A stretch of 22,014 nt of DNA, from positions 1 to 22,014 of the forward strand of contig UQRE01000039.1 in assembly GCA_900543415.1 (NCBI GenBank), read 5' to 3'. The notes beneath the pieces are model-generated. The model was not told where the DNA came from. It worked only from the letters and a program-made list of their open reading frames with translations, and made no database searches. The position numbers and the translations under genes were made by a program. The stretch comes from an uncultured Dorea sp. (GTDB lineage Bacteria; Bacillota; Clostridia; Lachnospirales; Lachnospiraceae). Positions 1 to 7,601 of this stretch are shown here, in pieces (positions within the stretch are counted from its first letter, which is position 1; every line of letters begins with the position of its first letter).

Positions 1-81
1 CAAGAAGTGATAAACCCAGGATTTATGAATGGATACGGAGGAATTGTATATTATTATATAAAATCATGTCCTAAAAACTAA
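1..81 (+). CDS. 3' end of an unidentified gene (partial)
   Basis: Frame 1 is open from the window edge to a TAA at 79-81, giving 26 residues rich in Gly and Tyr and ending in IKSCPKN. The Gly/Tyr pattern looks more like protein than random A+T-rich DNA, but 26 codons are too few to identify a family. A candidate promoter begins 19 bases after the stop, so this would be the last gene of an upstream unit. It could also be chance. Confidence 0.3.
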   Translation, partial: QEVINPGFMNGYGGIVYYYIKSCPKN

Positions 82-99
82 TGAATTAAAGTCAAAATA

Positions 100-128
100 T
101 TGAATTAGGGAAATTAACGATATATAGT
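100..128 (+). promoter_or_regulatory. Candidate sigma-A promoter for the secreted-protein gene
   Basis: TTGAAT (100-105) and TATAGT (123-128) are separated by exactly 17 bases, close to the housekeeping consensus. Transcription would start near 135 and leave a leader of about 115 nt before the ATG at 252. In DNA this A+T rich such matches are common, so this is a candidate only. Confidence 0.4.
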
Positions 129-251
129 TTAGATTAAATAATCAGTTTCATTTATAGTAATTAAAAACATTAGAGGGGAGGCGATACCGATGAGAAGATA
201 AAACTTTGAAGATGTGTATAAACGAAATTAATTGGTAGAGGAGGTGTCTCT

Positions 252-1103
252 ATGAAAAGACAAAGAATACTTTCAATGATATTGATAGTTGCCATGTTAA
301 TAATGACTAGTTCACCATCAGTACTGGCAAAAGATAGTGAAGGGGAAATTTTTGATAACAAAGCTGAAATGAAATTGACAAGTAAATTATCCGGGGAATT
401 GTCAGAGTCAGAGTTAAAAAAGGTGGAAGAGCAATATACGATATTGTCTAATCATATAAAGTTTTTAGAAGAAAGTGTGGTTAGTATAAATGTTGGACAT
501 AATGGAAATTATGTGTTTGATATATTAGTGGATGGAATTATTGAACAAGTGTCATTATTTCAAAATTCAAAAGAAAAAACAGTAATTTTATTCCAAAATG
601 AAAAATTATCTAATAAAATAGAATTTTATAAAGATGGGCGGATGATATTGGATGGTAATGAAGTTAAGATATCTTTTGAAGAGAATGATGGTGAAATAGT
701 TCCAAAAGCATCTACAACATGGTGGGCGAAAAGTGCTCCATATGGTAAAGCCGGTGATTATACTGTTAGTGCAGGTACAGCATCTAATGCAAATGTCGAT
801 TTGGGAAAAGCGATAAATAGTATTACTGTTTCAGCGTTTTATACTCTTTTGACACCATTCATTGGTGGTGCAGCGGCATTTATTTATTCTTCGTTATATT
901 CAGTTATTACCTCACAAGACCCTAGAACAACAGGACTATCTTATAAGGCAAAATTGTATTATCATAAAAACCAGAGAAGTGCAGGGTATATTCCAGCAGC
1001 AAATTTATATGCGACAAAATATAATTATACTTGGTATTCTAAAAAAAATTATAAAGGAACAACAACTAAAGAAGTGGTATATCTATGTAAACGATTGGGA
1101 TAA
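252..1103 (+). CDS. Secreted protein, possible geobacillin-26-like bacteriocin
   Basis: This 283-residue protein begins with a classical signal peptide: basic MKRQR, a hydrophobic core to about residue 22, and a likely cut after SVLA (residue 26). The next 125 residues are acidic and polar, as in a pro-region. The C-terminal part (about 155-283) starts near STTWWAKSAPYGKAGDY, contains a Gly/Ala-rich hydrophobic stretch (TPFIGGAAAFIYSSLYSVI) and ends in a Tyr/Lys-rich segment with one Cys near the end. The layout and the WWAKSAPYGKA / YTWYSKKNYKGTT patterns recall the geobacillin-26 family of large secreted bacteriocins; this is from memory and not certain. The start is set by AGAGGAGGTG six bases upstream. 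The next gene begins three bases after the stop, so the two are probably co-translated. A lipoprotein or cell-surface role cannot be excluded, although no lipobox is seen. Confidence 0.6.
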   Translation: MKRQRILSMILIVAMLIMTSSPSVLAKDSEGEIFDNKAEMKLTSKLSGELSESELKKVEEQYTILSNHIKFLEESVVSINVGHNGNYVFDILVDGIIEQVSLFQNSKEKTVILFQNEKLSNKIEFYKDGRMILDGNEVKISFEENDGEIVPKASTTWWAKSAPYGKAGDYTVSAGTASNANVDLGKAINSITVSAFYTLLTPFIGGAAAFIYSSLYSVITSQDPRTTGLSYKAKLYYHKNQRSAGYIPAANLYATKYNYTWYSKKNYKGTTTKEVVYLCKRLG

Positions 1104-1106
1104 TTT

Positions 1107-1289
1107 ATGAATATATATAAATTAGAAAATAGAATTGTAGTGTTTATATGTTGCATATTTTTGCTGGGAAGAAGTATTTATTTAGAGTATATATATGGCG
1201 CTAAAGAAATGATAGGGATTATAGCGTTTTGTGGTTTTTTTATAATTATGTATATCTTTATGGTATGGCATTTGAGGAAGAAAGGATGA
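1107..1289 (+). CDS. Small two-helix membrane protein, candidate immunity protein
   Basis: The 60-residue product has two hydrophobic segments: about 9-24 (IVVFICCIFLLGRSIY) and about 36-54 (MIGIIAFCGFFIIMYIF). They are joined by a short polar loop, and the protein ends in a basic tail (HLRKKG). It starts three bases after the stop of the secreted-protein gene with only a weak GGGA upstream, so translation probably depends on coupling. Small membrane proteins directly downstream of a bacteriocin gene are often self-immunity factors; that role is inferred from size, topology and position only. No family is recognised. Confidence 0.55.
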   Translation: MNIYKLENRIVVFICCIFLLGRSIYLEYIYGAKEMIGIIAFCGFFIIMYIFMVWHLRKKG

Positions 1290-1344
1290 TGTATGTCATA
1301 CAAAGAAGGTTATGTAATACGTTTATAATATGATATCATTCAGA

Positions 1345-1377
1345 AAGAGCGAGTTTAGGTTTCCTAGGCCCGCTCTT
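1345..1377 (+). terminator. Hairpin after the secreted-protein/membrane-protein pair
   Basis: AAGAGCG (1345-1351) pairs with CGCTCTT (1371-1377). Inside this, GTT/GGC (with wobbles) and TAGG/CCTA pair around a TTT loop, so almost the whole 33 nt is base-paired. The stem is strong, but the following bases (ATCTATATT) are not a clean T-tract. It probably ends or protects the two-gene transcript. Confidence 0.5.
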
Positions 1378-1651
1378 ATCTATATTGTGCATAAGGCGAA
1401 AGTTCTTCCAAAGAGGAGTGCCTGGTAAATTTTGTGCATAGAGAGTTTCTGTAGAAAAGAGCAAAGTATCTGAAAATATTTCGGGTATTTATAACCACCT
1501 TTATTCTTGTCGGTTCTTGTTTTGGGTGAATCGGTATACAGAAAGGGGAGTATCTGATTTGGGATAAAGGATTACAGAATAAACCAGATTAGAGTATTAG
1601 CATTAACACGAAGAACCTCGAAGTAGCAGGTGTTGTTCGTGAAGAGCTTCC

Positions 1652-1885
1652 GAAATTTCCTTATTGGATCGTGTATCATTGGACGTAGAAAAGAAGAAAC
1701 GGATTGTGGCTACCCGGATTTTCGGAGCGTGGAAATCTACAATTTTAAATATGCTAAGTGGGATGGAACTCGATATAGCGGGAAAAATATACATTATGGA
1801 GAAAAATATTTATCAAATGTTCCGTTCTGAGAGAGTGGCATTTTGTTGGAAGCATGTGAAGAATGTTATGAAATTTTTGAAATAA
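1652..1885 (+). pseudogene. Remnant of an ABC transporter ATP-binding subunit
   Basis: One frame reads LLDRVSLDVEKKKRIVA, then FGAWKSTILNMLSGMEL, AGKIYIMEKNIYQM and SERVAF. This matches the N-terminal part of MacB/LolD-type ATPases (VSLDVEKGE, GxSGxGKSTLLNMLxGME, SGKIYI) position by position. The Walker A loop is ruined: the GxxGxGKST pattern has become IFGAWKST with a residue lost and its glycines missing. The match fades after about residue 60, and no signature motif or Walker B is present. The frame is closed upstream by a stop and ends in TAA at 1885. It is a decayed fragment, possibly of an export or immunity transporter that once accompanied the upstream secreted protein. Confidence 0.55.
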
Positions 1886-2141
1886 TGAAAAAAGAGATTG
1901 TATCAGAAGAATACAAAAAAGAAATGAAAAATAAAGTAAATAAAAATATAATTATATGAGAAAGATTAAAAAAATTTAAGAAAAAATGTTATTATAATTT
2001 TTTGTGTTTTATTATTATAGCTAGGCATTGGTTTAAAAATTGAAAGAGATTATAGCTAAAATAGTTAGAATATGCCAGGTTGAAAACATATATTAAAAGT
2101 ATTTGTGGAAGAAGAAAAAATTAAAATATCCCTATTTTTAC
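1886..2141. other. A+T-rich stretch without a recognisable gene
   Basis: No open frame with a convincing protein or ribosome binding site is seen. The decamer ATTATAGCTA occurs twice (in the 2010s and the 2050s). Together with the non-coding DNA at 1378-1651, this separates the left cargo from the conjugation block and looks like decayed sequence. Confidence 0.4.
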
Positions 2142-2178
2142 ATAGCCGAGTGGTTTCAAAGATCACCCGGCTATTTTT
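2142..2178 (+). terminator. Rho-independent terminator upstream of the conjugation block
   Basis: ATAGCCG (2142-2148) pairs with CGGCTAT (2168-2174), and GTG/CAC continues the stem after one mismatch. The run TTTTT completes at 2174-2178. This is a textbook intrinsic terminator that would block read-through from the left cargo into the mobilisation genes. No clear promoter is seen between it and the next start at 2236. Confidence 0.75.
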
Positions 2179-2235
2179 ATGCCCTGATATTCTAAAAATT
2201 CATTTGAAAATATCAAATCATGGACAGGAGAGGAG

Positions 2236-3216
2236 ATGAAAATTATGCCTTATATCGCACCGGAAGTTGTGCAGGAAGTAAAGAGAATGGATTTGCTGAC
2301 GTATCTAAAGAACTATGAGCCGCAGGAGCTTGTGCATTTTTCAGGGAATACCTACACAACGAGAAGTCATGACAGTCTGAGGATTTCTAATGGGAAATGG
2401 ATGTGGTGGAGTCAAAGTATTGGTGGCAGATCGGCGTTGGATTATCTGATTAAAGTCAGAGGATATTCCTTTATGGAGGCAATAGAACTTATTGCAGGGC
2501 AGGCGGCGATTCAGCCGCCGGTTTCGGTATCTGCCGAAAAGAAAACAGAGAAAGTGCTGCTATTGCCGAAGCCATATCGCTATACAGAGTATGTGGTTTC
2601 ATACCTGAAGAACCGTGGAATTGATATGGAACTGATTGAGTTTTGCCTGAAAACGGGGCGTTTGTATGAGAGTGCAGACTATCATAATGCTATGTTTGTG
2701 GGCAGGGATCAGGAGGATCAGCCACGGTATGCAGCACTACGGGGAGTGGGAACAGACTTCATCGGGGAAGCGGGCGGAAGTGATAAACACTATTCATTTT
2801 CCATTCCGGCGGAAGCAAGTTGTAGTGAAGTGCACTTATTTGAATCAGCGATTGATCTGTTATCGTATGCCACGATGGAGAAGCTGGATGGGAAAAACTG
2901 GAGAGAAACACATCTGTTATCTCTTGCAGGGGTTTACCGACCGGCACAGAAACTGGAGGAAAGTAAGATACCTTCTACGCTGGTTCGTTTTCTGAAAGAA
3001 TACCCCCATGTGCAGACAATCGTATTTCACTTGGATAACGATCGGGCAGGAAGACTTGCAACAAAAGCGATTCAGACGGTACTGCCGAAACAGTATCAGA
3101 CGAAAGACAAACCGCCGCTGATTGGGAAAGATTACAATGATTTTTTGTGTTCCCGGTTGGGATTACAGCGGACAATACGTGAGAAAAAGGGTCAGGAGAA
3201 AGGGAGAGAACGATGA
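2236..3216 (+). CDS. DUF3991/TOPRIM-domain protein of the conjugative element
   Basis: This 326-residue protein resembles the primase-like DUF3991 plus TOPRIM proteins of Tn1549-type elements. The N-terminal part (about 25-85) has the fold pattern of a CHC2 primase zinc finger (SLRISNGKWMWWS, GGRSALDYLI, EAIELI) but lacks the cysteines. The C-terminal TOPRIM part has the acidic residue E203 in LFESAIDLLS and the D267/D269 pair in HLDNDRAG. Such proteins are thought to act in DNA processing or second-strand synthesis during transfer; its exact role here is not known. Two starts are possible: ATG 2236 (AGGAG 5 bases upstream) or ATG 2245 (AGGAG 9 bases upstream), which would give MPYIAPEV and fits the family better. 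The stop overlaps the next start (ATGA). Confidence 0.85.
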   Translation: MKIMPYIAPEVVQEVKRMDLLTYLKNYEPQELVHFSGNTYTTRSHDSLRISNGKWMWWSQSIGGRSALDYLIKVRGYSFMEAIELIAGQAAIQPPVSVSAEKKTEKVLLLPKPYRYTEYVVSYLKNRGIDMELIEFCLKTGRLYESADYHNAMFVGRDQEDQPRYAALRGVGTDFIGEAGGSDKHYSFSIPAEASCSEVHLFESAIDLLSYATMEKLDGKNWRETHLLSLAGVYRPAQKLEESKIPSTLVRFLKEYPHVQTIVFHLDNDRAGRLATKAIQTVLPKQYQTKDKPPLIGKDYNDFLCSRLGLQRTIREKKGQEKGRER

Positions 3217-3617
3217 AAGCAATTAAATATGAATTGAAAATTATCCACAAAAAAGAGATTGTACTGGCGGCAGGCAATCGAAAAATGATTGAAGAAAGTC
3301 TAAAAACAATGCTGCAAGCAGAGAAAGATTTGGATGTGACCGGAGAGGAATTGCTTGGAATTGTTGTGGAAGAAAAGGATGAAAGAGAGTGTTTAGGAGC
3401 ATGTGATGGGTGTCAGTATTATTGTCCTAAAGAGGAAGACTGTATGATGGATGATCTGGAGAACCGGTGTCAGGAATGTGAAGCTTTCTGTAAAAAATGT
3501 GGAAACTGCACCATGATATCGTGCGGGGAATGTGGAGATGAAACGTGCGAAACCTGCCATTGGCGCTGCCAGGAATGTGGGAGTTGTACACATCCACAGG
3601 GAGAAAAGTTACCGTAA
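3213..3617 (+). CDS. Cysteine-rich protein of unknown function
   Basis: The 134-residue product has a short alpha/beta-like N-terminal half (about 1-58). The second half holds 17 cysteines in about 70 residues, mostly as CxxC pairs (CDGC, CQEC, CKKC, CGEC, CQEC). This suggests several bound zinc ions or an iron-sulphur/redox role. The start overlaps the previous stop by four bases (ATGA), with GGAGAAAGGGAGAG upstream, so it belongs to the same transcript. No named family is recognised. Because it lies next to TOPRIM and mob genes, a nucleic-acid-binding accessory role in transfer is a reasonable guess. Confidence 0.75.
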   Translation: MKAIKYELKIIHKKEIVLAAGNRKMIEESLKTMLQAEKDLDVTGEELLGIVVEEKDERECLGACDGCQYYCPKEEDCMMDDLENRCQECEAFCKKCGNCTMISCGECGDETCETCHWRCQECGSCTHPQGEKLP

Positions 3618-3647
3618 GAAAGTGTTATTTTCGGCAAAGTGATTTTG

Positions 3648-3778
3648 GTACACCCGAAGCGGTGACGCAAGGGGTACGGGATACACAATACCAGCAAGCA
3701 ACGCCTTTGGATAGCCAGACGAGTTTCCGTCTGCACCATCTAAAGGCAGCTTGTCAGGGAAGTTCCCTGAAACCCTTG
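3648..3778 (+). other. Hairpin-rich non-coding element, candidate oriT or structured RNA
   Basis: Three hairpins lie in 123 nt. The first is GTAC-A-CCC (3648-3655) with GGGGTAC (3671-3677), enclosing GCG-GTGA-CGC, a GNRA-type tetraloop. The second is GCCTTTGGAT (3703-3712) with ATCTAAAGGC (3738-3747), enclosing CAGACG/CGTCTG (3716-3721/3728-3733). The third is TCAGGGA/TCCCTGA (3754-3760/3764-3770). CAAGGG (3668-3673) can also pair with CCCTTG (3773-3778), allowing an alternative long-range fold. No convincing protein is read here. The element sits just upstream of the small ORF, DUF5688, MobC and relaxase genes, where the transfer origin of many MOBP elements lies. A cis-regulatory RNA is the main alternative. 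Confidence 0.5.
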
Positions 3779-3886
3779 TGAAAAAAGAGAGGCAAAAGCA
3801 GGGTGTGGTATTTTGTTGATGTGTATGGTGCAGGTCAATCGACTTCATCGTACGAATCAGAAGGAGTAGGAAAGGAGGTTGGAACG

Positions 3887-3994
3887 ATGCAGGTACAGAT
3901 AGAAGTCAAAGAGAAAAAGAAAGACCGGAAACGGATAGAGCAGTATTTTGAACAGTGGAAGAAGAAAGGGGGACACAAACATGCTGGCTGTTAA
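3887..3994 (+). CDS. Small basic/charged ORF (35 residues)
   Basis: ATG 3887 follows a strong AAAGGAGG (3871-3878). It opens a 35-codon frame that begins MQVQIEVKEKKKDRKRIEQY and ends KGGHKHAGC. The product is highly charged and probably helical. Its end overlaps the start of the next gene at 3981, so it may serve mainly to couple translation of that gene. The good ribosome binding site and operon position are the only evidence; no family is recognised. Confidence 0.5.
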   Translation: MQVQIEVKEKKKDRKRIEQYFEQWKKKGGHKHAGC

Positions 3995-4949
3995 AGTGTT
4001 TGCGGAAGGTGTGGCGGAGCAGATCAAAGCCTATCTTCCGCCGGAATATGAATCGGTAACGTGTTCTGTAAAAGAGAAGAATAAGACAAATGGTGTGATG
4101 CAGGTGGGAATTCAGGCAGATATGCCGGGATGTTCGAATTCACCTTTTATTTACATGGAATCGTTTTATGATGAAGTGCGGTCTGGAAAGCCGATAGATA
4201 AAATTATGAAAGACATTGCAGTAATGATTCAGAATGGACTGGACGGTCCGGCATTTGACCAGAATATCCAAATTGAAGAATTTGAGTCAATCAAAGATTA
4301 TTTATCCGTTATGGTTGTGAATACAGCGAAGAACCGGAAAATGCTAGAGCAAGTTCCGCATAAGGAAATGGCGGATCTGTCATTGATTTGCTATGTAGAC
4401 TTTCCGGTAGAGTTGGAGAAATGTAGTGCAACATTGAAGATTACGGAACGGATGTTACAAGAGTGGAATATGAGTCAGGATGAATTGTTTCAGATTGCAT
4501 CGGGAAATACAAATCCTGCGAATAAACCAGTACTCCAGAATATAGAAAACTTAATGAGACAGACACTTGTAGGAGGTGATGAATCGGAGAATTTGCTGAA
4601 GAAGGATATTAGCTTCTCTAATCAGAATGCAGTGATGTTGGTGCTTACAAATGAAAAGAAAAATCTTGGAGCATCCATGATGTTTGAACCGCAGGTGATG
4701 GATAAAATAAGTAAGATGTTTCCAGAAGGCTTTTATATATTGCCATCTTCTTTACATGAAGTTTTAATTATTCCTGACTGTATGGATGTTTCTCCGAAAG
4801 AGCTGGGAGCAATGGTGCGTGAAGTGAATCGATGTGCGGTGGAAAAAGTAGAACAGTTATCCGATCGGGTTTACTGTTACGATAAGGAGACGCAGAAGAT
4901 CGTAGAAGTTCCGGAGTCCATAGAGCGGGGAAAGGAGATGTCGCGATGA
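3981..4949 (+). CDS. DUF5688-family protein
   Basis: This 322-residue cytoplasmic protein resembles the DUF5688 proteins that recur in conjugative elements of gut Clostridia. Features include an N-terminal MLAVKVFAEGVAEQIKAYLP, a central TEEM-like region (TERMLQEWNMSQDELFQIA), and a C-terminal half with MMFEPQVMDKISKMFPEGFY, LPSSLHEVLIIPD and GAMVREVNR. The function of the family is not established. I place the start at ATG 3981 (GGGGGAC upstream) rather than ATG 3948, because the shorter form begins with the conserved domain and the extra 11 residues overlap the 35-residue ORF. The stop overlaps the MobC start (ATGA). Confidence 0.75.
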   Translation: MLAVKVFAEGVAEQIKAYLPPEYESVTCSVKEKNKTNGVMQVGIQADMPGCSNSPFIYMESFYDEVRSGKPIDKIMKDIAVMIQNGLDGPAFDQNIQIEEFESIKDYLSVMVVNTAKNRKMLEQVPHKEMADLSLICYVDFPVELEKCSATLKITERMLQEWNMSQDELFQIASGNTNPANKPVLQNIENLMRQTLVGGDESENLLKKDISFSNQNAVMLVLTNEKKNLGASMMFEPQVMDKISKMFPEGFYILPSSLHEVLIIPDCMDVSPKELGAMVREVNRCAVEKVEQLSDRVYCYDKETQKIVEVPESIERGKEMSR

Positions 4950-5311
4950 GAAAACGGAATATTGTCATCATGTTTCGGTTGAACCGAAAAGAAGCAGAGG
5001 CGTTGGATAAAAGAGTAAAGAAAAGCGGTTTGAACCGGGAGGCGTATCTGCGTCAAGTCATTACAGGGCTTGTTCCAAGAGACACACCACCGCCGGATTA
5101 TTATTCCATGATGGGAGAACTTCATAAAATCGGAAATAACCTAAATCAAATTGCACAGAAAGCTCACGTATTGAATGTGATGGACGTTCAGAGATATGAC
5201 GCAGCAGTTCGGATGTTTGAGCAGACGGTAAAAGAGATTATGGAAGCAGTGATTTTACCGGAGAAAAATCCGCAGGAAAGAATGGGCAGATGTGAGAAAA
5301 GAGGTCAGTGA
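4946..5311 (+). CDS. mobC: MobC-like relaxosome accessory protein
   Basis: This 121-residue protein has the MobC layout. An N-terminal ribbon-helix-helix-like DNA-binding segment (RNIVIMFRLNRKEAEALDKR, then SGLNREAYLRQVITG) is followed by the conserved helix MGELHKIGNNLNQIAQKAH and a helical tail. MobC proteins bind near oriT and help the relaxase open the strands. The gene overlaps the previous stop by four bases and the relaxase frame follows at once, as expected for a relaxosome pair. Family assignment is from motif recognition. Confidence 0.85.
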   Translation: MRKRNIVIMFRLNRKEAEALDKRVKKSGLNREAYLRQVITGLVPRDTPPPDYYSMMGELHKIGNNLNQIAQKAHVLNVMDVQRYDAAVRMFEQTVKEIMEAVILPEKNPQERMGRCEKRGQ

Positions 5312-5312
5312 G

Positions 5313-6758
5313 ATGGCAACCACATCTATTTGGAGCGTGAAAGGATGGCTTGGAAAGGTCGTGATTTATATAGAAAATCCGGAGAAGACGAGAAATCCCA
5401 CCCATGTAGAGCGAAGGGGAATGACCGAAGAAGAATATCAGGGACTCTCAGATGTTATCACGTATGCGGTGGATGAAGAGAAAACAAGACTGAAAAAACG
5501 GGGGAAGGTAAACGGAGAAGAAGCAATCGTTATGCAACAGTATGTTTCTGGTGTAAACTGTGTACCGTCTACTGCCCGTGAAGAAATGATGGCAGTCAAA
5601 AAACGATATGGAAAAGACGAGGGAATTATGGCATTTCATGGGTATCAGTCTTTTGCACCGGGAGAGTGTACGCCGGAGATGGCACATGAGATTGGTGTGA
5701 GATTGGCAGAAGCATTATGGGGAGACCGGTTTCAGGTGTTGGTGGCAACCCATTTGGATAAGACCAACCATTTGCATAATCATTTTGTGGTCAACTCAGT
5801 TTCTTTTTTAGATGGGAAAAGGTATCATCGGACGAAACAAGATTATTGTAGGATGCGGGAGGAATCAGACCGATTGTGTAAGGAGTATGCGTTATCTGTG
5901 ATTAAACAGCCAAGTAAGGGAAAGTCTCAGCATTATGGAGAGTGGCGGGCAAATCAGGAACAAAAGCCAACTTACCGAGGAATGGTGCGAGAGGATGTGG
6001 ATGAAGCAATCTGCATGGCAAGGACCGAAAACCAGTTTTTTCATTTGCTGAGGGAGAAAGGGTACGACATTAAGTTTGGACAGGATATTACCTTACGACC
6101 AGCGGGAAGAGACAGAGGATTGAAACTTGTCCGCAACTTTGGAGAGGCATACACGATGGAAGCAATCCGCAGGAGAATCTTAACAGAAGAGAAGAGTCCG
6201 TTTCAGAAAGTTTCTTATCGTTTAGTACAAGGGCAAAGAAAAACCGGACAGATTTTTCTATATGGAACATTCCAGCCGAAACGAAAAATCGGAGGATTGC
6301 GGGGATTGTATCTGCATTATTGTTATCTATTGGGGATTCTTCCGAAAAACCGACCGCCTGTGAATCAAAAGGAATTGCATTTATTGCTTCGGGAAGATTT
6401 AAACAAATTAAATCAGATTAAAAGGGAGACAAGGCTGCTTTGTCGTTATCACATTGATACCGCAGAGCAGCTTTTTTCGTGGAAGGAAACTTGTGAAAGC
6501 CGACGGAAACAGTTGGTAGATGAGCGAACACATCTCAGGTATCGTCTCCGAAGCGCAAAAGATGAGAACGTGCAGGGAGTGTTGAAAGCTGAGATTTCCA
6601 AATTGACAGAGGAGATAAAAGGACTTCGGGAGGAGGTGAAACTTTGTGATGGAATTGCCGCACGTTCTCAGATTTTAAAAGAGAAGATTCATATCGTGAG
6701 GCAGGAGACAACAGAGAGAAAGGAGGTAAGACATGAACACATCAGGGGAAGCCGCTGA
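5313..6758 (+). CDS. MOBP-type relaxase/mobilisation nuclease
   Basis: The 481-residue protein begins MATTSIWSVKGWLGKVVIYI, the usual opening of Tn1549-type relaxases (Relaxase PF03432). The metal-binding HUH motif is HLDKTNHLHNH at about 147-157, followed by FVVNSVSF. The candidate nucleophile Tyr lies in the N-terminal region. The C-terminal third (about 360-470) is charged and coiled-coil-like. The enzyme nicks oriT, stays attached to the 5' end and pilots the strand to VirD4. The start is ATG 5313 with AGAGG nine bases upstream; an in-frame GTG at 5292 inside mobC is less likely. A terminator-like hairpin lies inside the gene (6431-6477). The 3' end overlaps the next gene by 26 bases. Confidence 0.92.
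   Translation: MATTSIWSVKGWLGKVVIYIENPEKTRNPTHVERRGMTEEEYQGLSDVITYAVDEEKTRLKKRGKVNGEEAIVMQQYVSGVNCVPSTAREEMMAVKKRYGKDEGIMAFHGYQSFAPGECTPEMAHEIGVRLAEALWGDRFQVLVATHLDKTNHLHNHFVVNSVSFLDGKRYHRTKQDYCRMREESDRLCKEYALSVIKQPSKGKSQHYGEWRANQEQKPTYRGMVREDVDEAICMARTENQFFHLLREKGYDIKFGQDITLRPAGRDRGLKLVRNFGEAYTMEAIRRRILTEEKSPFQKVSYRLVQGQRKTGQIFLYGTFQPKRKIGGLRGLYLHYCYLLGILPKNRPPVNQKELHLLLREDLNKLNQIKRETRLLCRYHIDTAEQLFSWKETCESRRKQLVDERTHLRYRLRSAKDENVQGVLKAEISKLTEEIKGLREEVKLCDGIAARSQILKEKIHIVRQETTERKEVRHEHIRGSR
6431..6477 (+). terminator. Intragenic terminator-like hairpin in the relaxase gene
   Basis: CTGCTTTG (6435-6442) pairs with CAGAGCAG (6463-6470), with one G-T wobble. AAG before it can pair with the following CTT after a bulge, and a run of six T ends the structure at 6477. 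It has the form of a weak intrinsic terminator but lies within coding sequence, so it may act only when translation stalls. Confidence 0.3.
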
Positions 6759-7596
6759 TCAAGTGGTGCGGATGTCACTGGAAGTGGGAGAAGCTGCATT
6801 GAAAATTTCCGGGGCAGGAGCCAAACAGCTTGCAGTACTTTTATATGCTATTTTGAAAGAACAGAAAAAGACGCGCGGGCGGGCGAGACTGGAAACGTTG
6901 GTGCGTTCCGGACGCCCGCTAACGGTATTCTCTGTGAAAGAAAGTGATTTGCGTAAATTTGTGCAAGAAGCAAAGCGGTATGGAATTTTATATTGTGCGG
7001 TGCGGAATCCAAGAGGGAGCAGTGATGGGATGGTAGACATCATGGTAAAAGAAGAGGACGCTCCTCGAATTAACCGTATTGTAGAGCGCTTTCAGTTTGC
7101 ATCGGTTACGGAGGCGGCGCAAATTAAGACGGAGATCGAAAAATTACGGGAACAGAAAGCCAAAAACGTTGGAAAAGATGTAGCTGGAGTGAAGAAAGCT
7201 GGGAAGTCTCAGGATGTGCCGGAGCGAACCGGACGGGAGAAATCTGATGCGGATCAGTTGATGGAGGAATTGATGGGCGCACCAAGTAAAAAGGAGGAGA
7301 CACAGCCAAGAAACCCCTCTTTGGCAAAGACAGAGAAATCCCTTCTGTCCGAGCCTATCTCCGAGAGGTACAGCAGAACCGTCGAGGGTACTTCTAGTTT
7401 ATATATGCCAACAGCGCCGCAGAAGAAATCGGTGCGGGAGGAGTTGCGGGAGATTCAGGCGGGAAGAAACCAAAAGAATCGAAACCAGCCAGTTTCAGAT
7501 CGTGTACAGCAAAGAGGAAGAAGACAGCAACAAAAAGTACTGGAGCATCGGCAACCACAGAACAGGAAACCGAAAAAAACAAGAAAAGAGAGGTAA
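6733..7596 (+). CDS. DUF3801/PcfB-like conjugation protein
   Basis: The N-terminal 130 residues match the DUF3801 pattern: a helical opening (ADQVVRMSLEVGEAALKISG), AKQLAVLLYAIL, SGRPLTVFSVKESDLRKF, AKRYGILYCAVR and GMVDIMVKEEDAPRINRI. PcfB of the enterococcal plasmid pCF10 belongs to this family and helps link relaxosome and coupling protein. The remaining 150 residues are low-complexity, Lys/Arg/Gln/Glu-rich and probably disordered. The start ATG 6733 has AAAGGAGG upstream and overlaps the end of the relaxase gene. Its position between relaxase and VirD4 supports an adaptor role, which is inferred. Confidence 0.82.
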   Translation: MNTSGEAADQVVRMSLEVGEAALKISGAGAKQLAVLLYAILKEQKKTRGRARLETLVRSGRPLTVFSVKESDLRKFVQEAKRYGILYCAVRNPRGSSDGMVDIMVKEEDAPRINRIVERFQFASVTEAAQIKTEIEKLREQKAKNVGKDVAGVKKAGKSQDVPERTGREKSDADQLMEELMGAPSKKEETQPRNPSLAKTEKSLLSEPISERYSRTVEGTSSLYMPTAPQKKSVREELREIQAGRNQKNRNQPVSDRVQQRGRRQQQKVLEHRQPQNRKPKKTRKER

Positions 7597-7601
7597 AAGA
7601 T

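Noticed and set aside
1286..1333. 15-codon frame starting at ATG 1286
   Set aside because: Too short, no recognisable product, and it overlaps the end of the 60-residue membrane protein gene.
1885..1959. 24-codon frame starting at ATG 1885 after the ABC remnant
   Set aside because: Low-complexity Lys/Asn/Ile composition in A+T-rich DNA and no proper ribosome binding site.
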